Assembly: GCF_019977655.1 (NCBI RefSeq)
Contig: NZ_AP024849.1
Span: forward strand, 2,265,001-2,329,000
Length of the DNA: 64,000 bases
Source: Clostridium gelidum
GTDB taxonomy: Bacteria; Bacillota; Clostridia; Clostridiales; Clostridiaceae
Reading direction: 5' to 3'
The notes beneath the pieces are model-generated. The model was given only the letters and a program-made list of their open reading frames with translations, was not told where the DNA came from and ran no database searches. This document shows, piece after piece, positions 25,278 through 35,223 of this stretch. A program made the position numbers and the translations under genes. Numbering within the stretch: the stretch's first letter is position 1; each line of letters begins with the position of its first letter.

Positions 25278-27218
25278 ATGCAATACAATAAGTTATTTAC
25301 ACCATTTAAAATTGGTAGTATGGAAATTAAGAATCGTATAGTCTTTTCACCCATTGGAATTAATGTCTCTAATATTGATGGTACTATTTCAAATTGTGAA
25401 ATCGATTATTATGAAGAACGTGCAAGAGGCGGAGCTGGAATGATAATTATGGGAGCTCAGTTTATTTCACAGGATATTGCAAATGGATCTCTTTCAGGTA
25501 TATTAGAACATACATATGTAATACCTCAGCTTACTACTGTATGTGAAGTCGTTCAAAGATATGGAACAAAAATAGTTGCTCAACTATGTTGTGGTACAGG
25601 ACGTGATGCTTTTCCAAACATACATGGAGAACCACCAATGTCAGCATCACCTATACCATCAACATTTAACCCAAAAGTTAATTGCAGGCCTATGAGCTAT
25701 GATGATATACAAAATGTTATGGAAAGGTTTGCTTTTTCTGCAAAATTAGTTAAAGATGCAGGTTTTGATGCAATTGAAATACATGGTCATACAGGAGATT
25801 TAATAGATCAGTTTATGTCACCAATATGGAATAAACGTGAAGATGAGTATGGTGGAACAGATGAAAAACGTGCCCGCTTTCCTAGAGAAATTATTCGATC
25901 AATTCGTAATGCTGTCGGACTTGATATGCCAATATTATTCCGTATTTCTCTTGATCATCGTTTTGAAGGTGGACGTACTGTTGAAGACAGCATGCATCTT
26001 ATTAAATTACTAGAAGAGGCGGGGATAGATGCAATAGATATAGATGCAGGATCTAATGGCGCAATTGATTATGTTTCTCCATCTGCATATTTAGGTGATG
26101 CATGTATGGAATATTTATGCGAACCTGCTCGAAGATCTGTTAAGATTCCAATACTTAACTCGGGAAATCATACACCTGAAACAGCAGTTAGATTAATAGA
26201 ATCTGGAAATACTGATTTTGCAATGTTTGGTCGTCCTCTTATAGCAGATCCAGAAATGCCTAATAAGCTTATGAATGGTAAGGGTGAAGATGTTCGTCCT
26301 TGTATTCGTTGTAATGATTGTTTAGGACGTGTAGCAATTAGACAGACTAAGTTAAACTGTTCAGTAAATCCACAAGTTTGCAATGAAGTTCGTTTTCAAA
26401 TTAAACCTGCTAAAGCTCAAAAAAATGTTGTAGTGATAGGAGCAGGACCAGCCGGTTTAGAAGCCGCGCGCGTTGCTTCAATTGAAGGACATAAAGTTAC
26501 TTTGTTTGAGAAAGAGAAAGTAATTGGTGGACAGCTAGCAGCTGTTGCAACTCCTGCTTTTAAGAGTCAGCTTCGTGGATTAATAGATTGGTATGATATC
26601 CAACTTAAAAAGTTAGGTGTTGACGTGCAACTTGGACGGGAAGTTTCAGCTGATGATGAAATATTAGCAAGCTGTGACAAAATCATTGTAGGTACAGGTG
26701 CAGTTCCAGATTATATGTCTATTCGTGGTATTGATGGATCCAATGTTATTAATATAATTGAGGCACATAAGAATAAGAAACTATTAAAAGGTGAAAATAT
26801 TGTGATATGTGGTGGTGGCTTGTCAGGTTGTGATATGGCTTTAGAACTTTCTACAGAAGGAGGTAAAAAAGTTACAATTGTAGAAATGGCAGATGTGATT
26901 GCAAAGGATGCTATATTTGTTAATTCAGCATCATTGATACCTATGCTTGCTAAAGCAGGAGTAAAAACTTATACAAATAGTAAAGTTACATCAATTGATA
27001 ATCAAGGTGTTTATCTGCAAAGAGATGATGGTACATCTGAACTTATAAAAGCTGACAATGTAGTTACTGCTTTTGGTATGAGAAAAAACAATAAGCTGGC
27101 AGAAGAAATAAAAGCAAAATATCATATAAAAACTAGAATAGTAGGAGATTGCGAAAAAGTTGGAAAAGTCGGTACAGCTGTACATATGGGATTTTTTGCG
27201 GCACTTAGCTTGGAATGA
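25278..27218 (+). CDS. NADH:flavin oxidoreductase, 2-enoate-reductase/Old Yellow Enzyme type
   Basis: The 646-aa enzyme has an N-terminal FMN TIM barrel (1-340: KLFTPFKIGSMEIKNRIVFSP; HGHTGDLIDQFMSP; DEYGG), a 4Fe-4S site (CIRCNDC about 344-350 with a further Cys in LNCSVNP), and a C-terminal FAD/NAD(P)H module (VVVIGAGPAGLEAARVAS, about 385, and VICGGGLSGCDMALEL). This is the plan of clostridial 2-enoate reductases, BaiCD/BaiH and 2,4-dienoyl-CoA reductase, which reduce activated C=C bonds. ATG at 25278 gives the normal family N-terminus. An upstream ATG at 25266 touches the AAAGGA site. It heads an operon with a TPP enzyme and an AhpD-like protein. The substrate is unknown. Confidence 0.85.
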   Translation: MQYNKLFTPFKIGSMEIKNRIVFSPIGINVSNIDGTISNCEIDYYEERARGGAGMIIMGAQFISQDIANGSLSGILEHTYVIPQLTTVCEVVQRYGTKIVAQLCCGTGRDAFPNIHGEPPMSASPIPSTFNPKVNCRPMSYDDIQNVMERFAFSAKLVKDAGFDAIEIHGHTGDLIDQFMSPIWNKREDEYGGTDEKRARFPREIIRSIRNAVGLDMPILFRISLDHRFEGGRTVEDSMHLIKLLEEAGIDAIDIDAGSNGAIDYVSPSAYLGDACMEYLCEPARRSVKIPILNSGNHTPETAVRLIESGNTDFAMFGRPLIADPEMPNKLMNGKGEDVRPCIRCNDCLGRVAIRQTKLNCSVNPQVCNEVRFQIKPAKAQKNVVVIGAGPAGLEAARVASIEGHKVTLFEKEKVIGGQLAAVATPAFKSQLRGLIDWYDIQLKKLGVDVQLGREVSADDEILASCDKIIVGTGAVPDYMSIRGIDGSNVINIIEAHKNKKLLKGENIVICGGGLSGCDMALELSTEGGKKVTIVEMADVIAKDAIFVNSASLIPMLAKAGVKTYTNSKVTSIDNQGVYLQRDDGTSELIKADNVVTAFGMRKNNKLAEEIKAKYHIKTRIVGDCEKVGKVGTAVHMGFFAALSLE

Positions 27219-27282
27219 ATTAGTTAATATTTTACAAACCACCGTTTAGAATGTAAATATAATTCGTAAAGGAGATATGTAT

Positions 27283-28914
27283 ATGAAAAGCATAGCATAT
27301 ATTTTAGTATCAAATTTTAGAAAATGGGGAATTGGTCATGTTTTTGGAATACCTGGAAGGCCCCTTGCATCTTTAATTATGGAATTAGATAAACAAGATA
27401 TTAATTTTATTTTAAGCAAACACGAAAGTGGTGCTGGTTATGAGGCTGCTGGCTATTCTCTAATGAACAAGAAACTAGGTGTAGCTATTGTAACTTCAGG
27501 TCCTGGCGGTACAAACTTATTAACTGCTGCAGGACAAGCAAAAGCTTATCATGTTCCAGTATTATTTATTACTGGACAACAATCTATGCACAATGCGGGA
27601 AAAGCTATAGGGCAAGATTCTACAATTTTTGGTACTGATTTAGTTAAGATGTTTGAGCCAGTTACTAAATTTAGTGCTAGGGTTGAAAGAGCTGATCAGT
27701 TTAAAATATACTTACAACATGCATTAGAAAAGGCATATTGGGGAGTTAAGGGCCCCGTTCATTTATCTATACCAATGGACATACTTGATGAACAAATTGA
27801 AGAGTTTGAGCTGAATTTACCGAATAATAGAACTCAATTAATATCTTCAAGATTAGATGAATTTATTAATAAACTTAATAATGCTAAAAAACCTGTGATT
27901 TTGGCAGGTAAGGGTATTCATTCAAGTTTAGCTTATGAAGAAGTTAAAAGTTTAGCGGAAAATTGGAATATACCAGTTATGACTACTCCAGGTGGCAAAG
28001 GAACATTTATTGAAAATCATCCATTATCACTTGGTGCCTTAGGTTTAGGTGGCACAGAAAGATCAAGTACATATATTAAAAAAGATATAGACTTAATGAT
28101 TGTCATTGGAAGTAAACTATCCGATATGTCTTTAGTTGGGATATCATCAGATAATTATCCAAGAGAAGTTATTCAGTTAGATTATGATGCTACATTTATA
28201 GAAAAATCACTGTTTGTTCCAACATTACCTATTATTGGTGATATTAAAGAAAACTTGCAATTAGTATTAGACAAAGCCGGAGCCAGAATAAGAAAAAAGT
28301 ATAATTTATTAGAAGAAAATTATGAATTTGAAGATAATGTTAATGAAAATGGCCCTTATATTTCAGCTGCTCATGCTATGGAAATAATAAGAAAGGAGTT
28401 ACCAGATGATGCTATTGTTTTTGGGGATGATGGAAGTCATTCATTTTATGCAATAAGATATTTTAATATCAGAAAACCAGGCACATTCTTTTTTGATGAT
28501 ATATTTGGAGCTATGGGACATGCTATTGGTTATTCAATAGGAGCACAACTATCAAGTTATAATTCTAGAATTATTTGTTTAACCGGTGATGGATGTACTT
28601 TTATGCATGGGAACGAAATATCAACTGCAGCAAATTATAATATTCCAGTTACTTTTATAATATTAAATAATGGAAGATTAGATATGCCAGAGAAAGCTAT
28701 GATACAGTTTTTTGGGAAAACAGTAGGAACGACTTATAATGTACCATTAGATATTAAAAAATTAGGTGAGGCTATGGGCGTAAAATCATATAAGTGTAGT
28801 AATCAATTTGAATTAAAAGAAGCTTTAGAGATTTCAAATTTACATAATGAGGCAATTATAATAGAAGTTGTGGTTGATCCATATGAAATACCACCAACTA
28901 TGAAAAGGGGATAA
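27283..28914 (+). CDS. thiamine diphosphate-dependent enzyme, acetolactate-synthase-like
   Basis: A 543-aa member of the acetolactate synthase/pyruvate oxidase/benzoylformate decarboxylase superfamily. The N-terminal PYR domain has the catalytic Glu in SKHESGAGYEAAGYS (about 47). A central domain (185-330) and a C-terminal PP domain follow, the latter with the TPP-Mg motif GDGCTFMHGNE to NNG (about 435-465). No known ALS-specific quinone or FAD residues could be assigned by eye. ATG at 27283 has better spacing from GGAG than ATG at 27277. It sits between the flavoprotein (64 bases upstream) and an AhpD-like gene (4 bases downstream). A 2-oxoacid or diketone lyase/decarboxylase is likely; the substrate is open. 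Confidence 0.82.
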   Translation: MKSIAYILVSNFRKWGIGHVFGIPGRPLASLIMELDKQDINFILSKHESGAGYEAAGYSLMNKKLGVAIVTSGPGGTNLLTAAGQAKAYHVPVLFITGQQSMHNAGKAIGQDSTIFGTDLVKMFEPVTKFSARVERADQFKIYLQHALEKAYWGVKGPVHLSIPMDILDEQIEEFELNLPNNRTQLISSRLDEFINKLNNAKKPVILAGKGIHSSLAYEEVKSLAENWNIPVMTTPGGKGTFIENHPLSLGALGLGGTERSSTYIKKDIDLMIVIGSKLSDMSLVGISSDNYPREVIQLDYDATFIEKSLFVPTLPIIGDIKENLQLVLDKAGARIRKKYNLLEENYEFEDNVNENGPYISAAHAMEIIRKELPDDAIVFGDDGSHSFYAIRYFNIRKPGTFFFDDIFGAMGHAIGYSIGAQLSSYNSRIICLTGDGCTFMHGNEISTAANYNIPVTFIILNNGRLDMPEKAMIQFFGKTVGTTYNVPLDIKKLGEAMGVKSYKCSNQFELKEALEISNLHNEAIIIEVVVDPYEIPPTMKRG

Positions 28915-28918
28915 TAAA

Positions 28919-29290
28919 ATGAATAAAGATTATGAAAATGGGCTTAATATTTTAAAACAAATGACAGATACAAATGGTGAACAAATGGTGAAAGCCGTAG
29001 GAGAAATATTTCCTGACTTTTTGGAAAAGATGATTTCTTTTGGTTTTGGTCAAATATATGCACGACCAAATTTGGATTTAAAAACAAGAGAAGTTGTAAC
29101 TATAACTTCTCTTATAACACAAGGTGCATTTGAACAATTAGATTTTCATATAAAAGCAGGACTTAAAGCTGGATTAAAGTCCGAAGAAATATTAGAAATT
29201 ATTTTGCAATGTGCAGCATATGCAGGATTTCCTAAAGCTTGCAGTGCATTAGGCATTGCAGGTGAAATTTTTAAAAATAGCAAAATCTAA
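28919..29290 (+). CDS. carboxymuconolactone decarboxylase family (AhpD-like) protein
   Basis: A 123-aa all-helical protein of the CMD family, with the core REVVTITSLITQGAFEQLDFHIKAGLKAG and EEILEIILQCAAYAGFPKA. The AhpD redox motif CxxC is absent, which argues against peroxidase-reductase activity and for a lactone or small-molecule role. It starts 4 bases after the TPP enzyme gene, with the AGGGG of that gene's end acting as ribosome binding site, so the two are tightly coupled. A terminator follows at 29363. Confidence 0.82.
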   Translation: MNKDYENGLNILKQMTDTNGEQMVKAVGEIFPDFLEKMISFGFGQIYARPNLDLKTREVVTITSLITQGAFEQLDFHIKAGLKAGLKSEEILEIILQCAAYAGFPKACSALGIAGEIFKNSKI

Positions 29291-29362
29291 ATTTAAAAGG
29301 AAATTTAGATGATATTGATGAATTTATACGATCATTTAATAGTTATAAGATATTAGTTTAGC

Positions 29363-29394
29363 AAGGGCTTATGTAATGTAAGCTCTTATTTTTA
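29363..29394 (+). terminator. terminator of the flavoprotein-TPP-CMD operon
   Basis: AAGGGCTTA (29363-29371) pairs with TAAGCTCTT (29379-29387) with one G-U pair, followed by ATTTTT. Confidence 0.7.
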
Positions 29395-29531
29395 TGCTTT
29401 AATATTTAAAGATTACCCCTTTAGAAAATTAAATTTAAATATTAACAATCATATTATAGGAAATCTAATTAACAATTATCATATTCTAAATATATAATAA
29501 ATAATCTTTATAAAAAAGGGGAGTAATTAAA

Positions 29532-29831
29532 TTGATAAAAATATATAATATAACAATGAAAACGCCTTTTGGTATTCAACAAGGAAGAATTACCTTTATA
29601 ATAAAGGATGAATCTTTAACTGGTTCACTTGAAGGAATGGGATCTAAAAGTAATTTCAATAATGGAAAAATTAATGGTAATAGCTTTGAATTTTCAGGAC
29701 AAATTAGAAATTTAATAGCTAGTATACAGTACACTGCTAAAGGAACTTTAAATAATGATATGTTATCAGCAGCTGTCAACACAAAATATGGAGTTTTCTC
29801 CGTAACTGGAAAACTTGTGTCACAATCTTAA
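29532..29831 (+). CDS. small beta-rich protein of unknown function
   Basis: A 99-aa protein with alternating hydrophobic residues and many Gly, Asn and Ser, suggesting a small beta-barrel or lipocalin-like fold: KTPFGIQQGRITFIIKDESL, NGNSFEFSGQIR, TAKGTLNNDML, YGVFSVTGKL. Similar proteins accompany enoate-reductase-type flavoproteins in clostridia as far as I recall, so a ligand-binding helper is possible. The start is TTG, ten bases after AGGGGAG. Its own terminator follows. Confidence 0.6.
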   Translation: MIKIYNITMKTPFGIQQGRITFIIKDESLTGSLEGMGSKSNFNNGKINGNSFEFSGQIRNLIASIQYTAKGTLNNDMLSAAVNTKYGVFSVTGKLVSQS

Positions 29832-29955
29832 AATTAAGTTTTAAAAACAGAACTTGTCAAAAAACTTTCAATTACTGTGAAGAGAATAGGAAGTATCAAT
29901 AATGAAACAATAACTTACAGGTACAAGCTTTAAAATAAAAGCAATTTTAGATTTT

Positions 29956-29996
29956 AGGCAGTAAATTTATAAAAAATAAATTTACTGCCTTTTTTT
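29956..29996 (+). terminator. terminator
   Basis: Perfect 15-bp arms AGGCAGTAAATTTAT (29956-29970) and 29976-29990 enclose AAAAA and are followed by a T-run. Confidence 0.85.
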
Positions 29997-30109
29997 AATT
30001 TTCTATATTTAAATTAGAAACGATTCATATAAACATAATATATATTTCAGATGTTAGAGTATAATTTTAGTAGGCAGAAACAGTAATAAAAACTGTATAA
30101 ATAGTAAAA

Positions 30110-30129
30110 GGAGATGCGAAAGCATCTCC
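30110..30129. other. GAAA-tetraloop hairpin left of the insertion sequence
   Basis: GGAGATGC (30110-30117) and GCATCTCC (30122-30129) enclose a GAAA tetraloop. It lies just outside the left inverted repeat of the insertion sequence and may be a host element or a shield against read-through. Confidence 0.4.
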
Positions 30130-30141
30130 CAAATACATAAA

Positions 30142-31723
30142 TTATCCATTATAATTAAGTTGCTAAGACTAAATAGAATGGAGTTATATTTATGTATGAA
30201 TTAAGTTTAAATGATAAAGGAATGACTTTCAAGGAGTTAGAGAAAAGAATTTATAAATATGCTTGTGACGAAGCTTGTAATGCTTTAAAAAGTATATTAG
30301 AATTTTTAGATGAAAAACTACTTAATGAAAGAGATAGCAAGGTTTACCGTAATAAAGGTCGTAAGCAAACTTGTTTGAGGACTATTATGGGGAACGTAGA
30401 GTATTCTAGGCGCATTTATGAATTTAAACTTGAAGATGGTAAGAAAGCAACTAAGTACCTTTTGGATGAGTATTTAGGGATGGACACTTTAGGAAATGTG
30501 TCTATAAATCTCGTAGAAACTATTTTAACTAACGTGACGGAGGTTTCTTTTAGAAAGACATCTGAGAATATTAAAACTATGTGTAATCAAGATATTAGTG
30601 CTCAAGGCGTTTGGAACATAGTTCAAACACTTGGGGAAAAGATTAAAGAAATAGAAAATCGTAAAATTGAGTTAAATGACAAAGGTGCATTAAAAGGCGA
30701 AAAGGAAGTACCAGTATTGTTTCAGGAGCAAGATGGAGTTTGGCTCTATCTTCAAGGTAATGATAGACCAAAAGGGAAAAATAAAAAGAAAGAGTTAAAA
30801 CTAGCAGTATCATATACTGGCTGGACTTTACGCCCAGGGAGCAAAAAAGAATATGTGGTTGTTGATAAAACTGTTTGTGCAAGCTTTAGCAATTCCAATC
30901 ACTTTAAAAAGCTTGCTAGCGCAACAATTTCAGAAAAATACAATGTAGATGAAATTCAAACTAGAATATTAAACGGTGATGGAGCAAATTGGATTAAAGC
31001 AACTTGTGAGGATGAAGACATTCATTTTCAGCTAGATCCATTTCATGTAGGCCAAGCGATTATACGTAAGGTAAGTGATAAAAGAGCTCAAAAGCAATTA
31101 CTAAAACTATTTAGAGAAGGTAAAATTGATGAAGGTCTAGAAACTATTGTAAATATGATGATACTTACAAACGAAAAAGATATTGCATTTAAGAAGCTTA
31201 CTGAATTATATGATTACTTTGTTCACAATAGAGATGGATTAATACCGTATAAATTAAGAAGTGACATAAACATGCCTACGGCGCCGGAAGGCATGGAATA
31301 CAAGAATCTAGGCACAATGGAACATAATATTTGTGATGTATTAGCTCAAAGAATGAAGGGCAGAAAAATGAGCTGGTCTATTAATGGTGCAGATAATTTA
31401 TCTAAAATATTATCTGAAAAATTTAGTAATAGGTTGTTTGATACTGTAGATAAAATCTACAGAAATATTATTTCTGATGATGTTATTGATACAGTAGTTG
31501 CAAAACTACCATTAACAGTATTTCAAGCGAATAAAGAATCTAATAAGTGTAAGGCATATAAGTGCAATAGTGCACAAATTCCGTATAGCGGAGCTGCCGC
31601 AACGTTAGGTAGAAAAATAGTACGTGATTTATGTGGATTAAAATCATTTAGTGATATTAGTTATAGTTAAATATACAGTATGGGTAGGGAAATTTTAAAA
31701 ATGCAATGTAAAATAATGGATAA
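30142..31723 (+). mobile_element. ISLre2-family insertion sequence
   Basis: The element is bounded by imperfect terminal inverted repeats. The left end is TTATCCATTATAATTAAGTTGC (30142-30163); the complement of 31703-31723 begins with the same 11 bases and ends in ATTGC. The total is about 1.58 kb, usual for ISLre2. It contains one transposase gene. No clear target duplication could be read at the borders, so the exact ends may be a few bases off. Confidence 0.7.
30192..31670 (+). CDS. ISLre2-family transposase (UPF0236)
   Basis: The 492-aa protein is a UPF0236/ISLre2 transposase by its whole layout. It has the Cys/Lys-rich N-terminus with KVYRNKGRKQTCLRTIMGNV (target-binding region) and the segment VPVLFQEQDGVWLYLQGNDR. 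An acidic core follows, with LNGDGANWIK and FQLDPFHVGQAI (the D...D part of the DDE set) and LGTMEHNICDVLAQRMKGR near the C-terminus. Length and frame are intact, so it could still be active. The related Firmicute elements often occur in many copies. Confidence 0.9.
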   Translation: MYELSLNDKGMTFKELEKRIYKYACDEACNALKSILEFLDEKLLNERDSKVYRNKGRKQTCLRTIMGNVEYSRRIYEFKLEDGKKATKYLLDEYLGMDTLGNVSINLVETILTNVTEVSFRKTSENIKTMCNQDISAQGVWNIVQTLGEKIKEIENRKIELNDKGALKGEKEVPVLFQEQDGVWLYLQGNDRPKGKNKKKELKLAVSYTGWTLRPGSKKEYVVVDKTVCASFSNSNHFKKLASATISEKYNVDEIQTRILNGDGANWIKATCEDEDIHFQLDPFHVGQAIIRKVSDKRAQKQLLKLFREGKIDEGLETIVNMMILTNEKDIAFKKLTELYDYFVHNRDGLIPYKLRSDINMPTAPEGMEYKNLGTMEHNICDVLAQRMKGRKMSWSINGADNLSKILSEKFSNRLFDTVDKIYRNIISDDVIDTVVAKLPLTVFQANKESNKCKAYKCNSAQIPYSGAAATLGRKIVRDLCGLKSFSDISYS

Positions 31724-32094
31724 TAATTTAAATAAAATTCTTGCCAACTTTTACTTGACTCAACCATTTCAGATTAATAACATCCAAGAATATAATTATT
31801 TATGATATAATTAATTAAAATGCCTAATTAACTACGTTTAAGGGATAGTCTTTATTCATGTGAACAACTTTAAGAAATGTGTGAGAAGTGTGATTGGAAA
31901 TTAGTTTTTATGTATATTTATGGACAACGATGAATAACCCTTATAGAACATAAAGGTTTACCCTAATTTGGGTACATCACGCATATAGATAAATTATAAA
32001 TTTATCTAAGTAGTTTCCTTTTCATATAATTAAATATTAAGAATCAATTAGTTAACAAGAGAGAATTATAGGACATGGAAAAAGGAGGAGAGAA

Positions 32095-35000
32095 ATGAGT
32101 ATAACTGAGATATCGGTAAAAAGACCAGCAGCCATGTGGATGGCAGTGATTTTATTCATTGGACTTGGTATTATGGGGTATAAAAGCATGGGGGCAGATT
32201 TAATGCCTTCTATGAATATTCCTGTCATATCCATAATGACAACATATAATGGTGCTAGTGCCGAAGATATTAAAAAAGATATTGTAAAACCAATTGAAGA
32301 TGCGGTATCAGGAATAAGCGGTGTTGATGTTCTTAATTCCAGCGCAGGAGAAGGATATGGGACAGTTACAATAACTTTTAAAATGAGTGCAAATATAAAC
32401 ACCGCATATTTAGATGTTCAGAAAGCAGTTGAAAATGCATCAGCTGCACTTCCTAAAGCTGCAAATAAACCTACTTTGTTTAAGATGGATATGAGTGCCA
32501 TACCTATTCTGGCAGTTTCAATAAATGGAAATGCCAGTTATGAGGAGCTTTACAATCAATCAGATATTTTAAAACAAAGATTAGAAAAAATACCTGGAGT
32601 AGGAAGCATTTCCTTAATGGGTAGTGATAAAAAGCAATTGATGATAAAGATTGATAAGGCGGCTATGGAGTATTATGGAGTGAATATTGATGCTTTGACG
32701 GGAACACTACAAGGAGCAAACGTCAATATACCAGGTGGAGTAATTAAACAGGATAACTTAGATCAATCTGTTAGAATTGTTGGCCAGTTTAGCACCATTG
32801 ATGCTGCAAGAAATCTGTTAATACCTACTGGTAATGGAGTAACAATTCGTCTTGGTGATATTGCTAAGATTGATTTGGAAGTTCCAGATGCAACCACATT
32901 AACAAGATTTAGTGGCGAAAAGACTATGGCAATGATAATTGGAAAACAAAGTGATGCAAATGTCGTAGAAGTTGCCGATTCTGTAAAAAAAGAATTACAA
33001 GATATTAAAAAAACACTTCCAAAGGGTACAGATGTAAATATTCTAATGGATACAACTACGTTTATTACTTCCTCTCTTACTGAAATAAAGACTAACCTTA
33101 TGGAAGGAATTATAATAACTGCAATTGTTCTTTATTTATTTTTCCGTAGTTTTCGTTCTTCTTTAGTGGTTTTAGTTGCGATTCCAACTTCACTGGTTGC
33201 TACATTTTTTATGATGTATCAAATGCACTTTACATTGAATATGTTATCCTTGATGGGTTTATCTCTAGTTGTAGGTACACTGGTAGATGATTCTATCGTT
33301 GTTATAGAAAATATACAGCGGCATATGGATATGGGGAAAAATCCAATAGACGCAGCCATTGAAGGCCGCAGGGAAGTAGGAATGGCAGCAGTAGCAATCA
33401 CATTATGTGATATTGTTGTATTTGCGCCTATTTCATTTGTATCTGGTATGATAGGTCAGATGTTTAGAGAATTTGGGTTGACAATTGTTGCGGCTACAAT
33501 GTTCTCGCTAATTGTATCTTTTACAATTACACCAATGCTTTCTTCAAGGTTATTAAAAAATGTAAACAATAAAGAGAAGAAAGTGAAAAAAGTGAAAGAT
33601 AACTTTTTCACTAGAATAAATGCTAAAACGGAAGGTTCTTTTGAAAAATTTATAGAAACATATAAAAAATCTCTAATATGGTTCTTAGATAACAGGAAAA
33701 AAGTTTTAGCCATTGTTATTGCGGGGATTGTGCTTAGTGTAGCACTCATTCCAATGGGATTAATAAAATCAGAGTTTATACCTATTGCAGACCAAAGTAG
33801 TGTTACCATTAATATGAAGCTTACTCCAGGATCTACCTTAAAACAAACAGATGAGAAAGTTTTGGAGATAGAAAAATATTTACAAGAAATGAAAGAAGTA
33901 AAAAATTATTTTTCAATGATTGGACAAAGTGGGGAACAGAGCACAGATAAAGCTACTGCTCAAATTTATGTTAACTTGGTACCTAAGGGTGAACGTAAAA
34001 AAAGTCAAAGTGAACTTGCAAGTCAGGTTCGTGCTTTTGGGACAAAGATGTCTGGAGTAGATTTTAATGTATCAGAGTCAAATTCATCTGGTGGCAGTAG
34101 TAAGCCTGTGTCAATTAAGATAAAAGGAAATGATTCAGATACTATAAAAGAACTATCAAATGAAGTTGAAAAGTTAGTAAATACAGTTCCAGGAGTTATT
34201 GATATAAGTAATTCTTCAAGTGCAAGAAGTAGCGAACTTAGGGTAAATATAGACAGTCTTGCAGCTACTCAGTATAATCTTTCTACTGCAAATGTAGGTA
34301 GTGTTGTTAGAATGGCACTTGCAGGAACCAATGTGGGAGTTTATAGATCAAATAATGAAGAAAATGATATAACCCTTAAGTTTGAAAATGGACAAATAAA
34401 GAGTGCAGAAGACCTTAAGTCTTTGAAAATTACAAATACACTTGGACAACAAATTCCTCTAAGTCAAGTTGCGTCAATTCAAAAAATAGATAGTGATCCT
34501 TCTATATCGAGAGAAGATAAGCAGGATATGGTCACTGTAGAAGCCAACTTGCAAGGAAGAGTTCTTGGAGAAGTCACAAATGATATTAATGCTAAATTAA
34601 AATCCCTTTCAATTCCCAGTGGCTATAGTATAAGCTTCGGCGGAAATCAAAAACAAATGGCAGAGAGCTTTTCTTCTCTTGGACTTGCTTTAATTGCATC
34701 TTTAGCCCTTGTTTATATGATTTTAGTAGTACTTTATGAATCATTTTTAACTCCATTTATAAGAATGATGGCACTACCTTGTGCTATTATAGGAGCCTTT
34801 GGTTTATTAGCTTTAACTGGACAAACTTTAAACTTGATGTCAATGATTGGATTAATTATGCTCGAAGGTCTAGCATCAAAAAATGGTACATTACTTATAG
34901 ATTATACAAATACTCTTATGAAGAGAGGCCATAATTTAAGGGATGCTCTTATAGAATCTGGTGTCACTAGGTTAAGACCAATTATAATGACTAGCGCAAC

Positions 35001-35223
35001 GATGATTGTTTCGATGTTACCTGTTGCGCTATCTATTGGTGAAGGAACTGAAATGAAAAAGAGCATGGCTATAGTAATTATTGGAGGTATGGTTACGTCA
35101 ACTGTACTTTCTCCGATTATATTACCAGTTATTTATACATTAATGGATGATTTAAAAAGAGTTATCTCTTTTAAAAAGAAAAAAGTTCAAAGTCTAGAAG
35201 GGGGTACCACAAATGAAGTTTAA
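32095..35223 (+). CDS. RND-family efflux permease (AcrB/MdtB-like)
   Basis: The 1042-aa protein has the twelve-helix RND plan: one N-terminal helix (about 12-30), a large extracytoplasmic loop (30-330), five helices, a second N-terminal-like helix (about 540), a second loop and five helices. Helix four carries the proton-relay pair VVGTLVDDSIVVIENI. Start MSITEISVKRPAAMWMAVI is typical. The gene has an AAGGAGGAG site and overlaps the adaptor gene by 11 bases. A Gram-positive cell has no outer membrane, so no TolC-like partner is expected, and none is present. Substrates could be lipids, drugs or solvents; not known. Confidence 0.9.
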   Translation: MSITEISVKRPAAMWMAVILFIGLGIMGYKSMGADLMPSMNIPVISIMTTYNGASAEDIKKDIVKPIEDAVSGISGVDVLNSSAGEGYGTVTITFKMSANINTAYLDVQKAVENASAALPKAANKPTLFKMDMSAIPILAVSINGNASYEELYNQSDILKQRLEKIPGVGSISLMGSDKKQLMIKIDKAAMEYYGVNIDALTGTLQGANVNIPGGVIKQDNLDQSVRIVGQFSTIDAARNLLIPTGNGVTIRLGDIAKIDLEVPDATTLTRFSGEKTMAMIIGKQSDANVVEVADSVKKELQDIKKTLPKGTDVNILMDTTTFITSSLTEIKTNLMEGIIITAIVLYLFFRSFRSSLVVLVAIPTSLVATFFMMYQMHFTLNMLSLMGLSLVVGTLVDDSIVVIENIQRHMDMGKNPIDAAIEGRREVGMAAVAITLCDIVVFAPISFVSGMIGQMFREFGLTIVAATMFSLIVSFTITPMLSSRLLKNVNNKEKKVKKVKDNFFTRINAKTEGSFEKFIETYKKSLIWFLDNRKKVLAIVIAGIVLSVALIPMGLIKSEFIPIADQSSVTINMKLTPGSTLKQTDEKVLEIEKYLQEMKEVKNYFSMIGQSGEQSTDKATAQIYVNLVPKGERKKSQSELASQVRAFGTKMSGVDFNVSESNSSGGSSKPVSIKIKGNDSDTIKELSNEVEKLVNTVPGVIDISNSSSARSSELRVNIDSLAATQYNLSTANVGSVVRMALAGTNVGVYRSNNEENDITLKFENGQIKSAEDLKSLKITNTLGQQIPLSQVASIQKIDSDPSISREDKQDMVTVEANLQGRVLGEVTNDINAKLKSLSIPSGYSISFGGNQKQMAESFSSLGLALIASLALVYMILVVLYESFLTPFIRMMALPCAIIGAFGLLALTGQTLNLMSMIGLIMLEGLASKNGTLLIDYTNTLMKRGHNLRDALIESGVTRLRPIIMTSATMIVSMLPVALSIGEGTEMKKSMAIVIIGGMVTSTVLSPIILPVIYTLMDDLKRVISFKKKKVQSLEGGTTNEV

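Noticed and set aside
30142..31723. IS-driven composite transposon around the RND genes
   Set aside because: Only one ISLre2 copy is present and no second copy flanks the pump genes.
31724..32094. Riboswitch upstream of the RND operon
   Set aside because: Short hairpins such as ACCC..GGGT and AGATAAATT..AATTTATCT occur, but no conserved core of a known class could be read.
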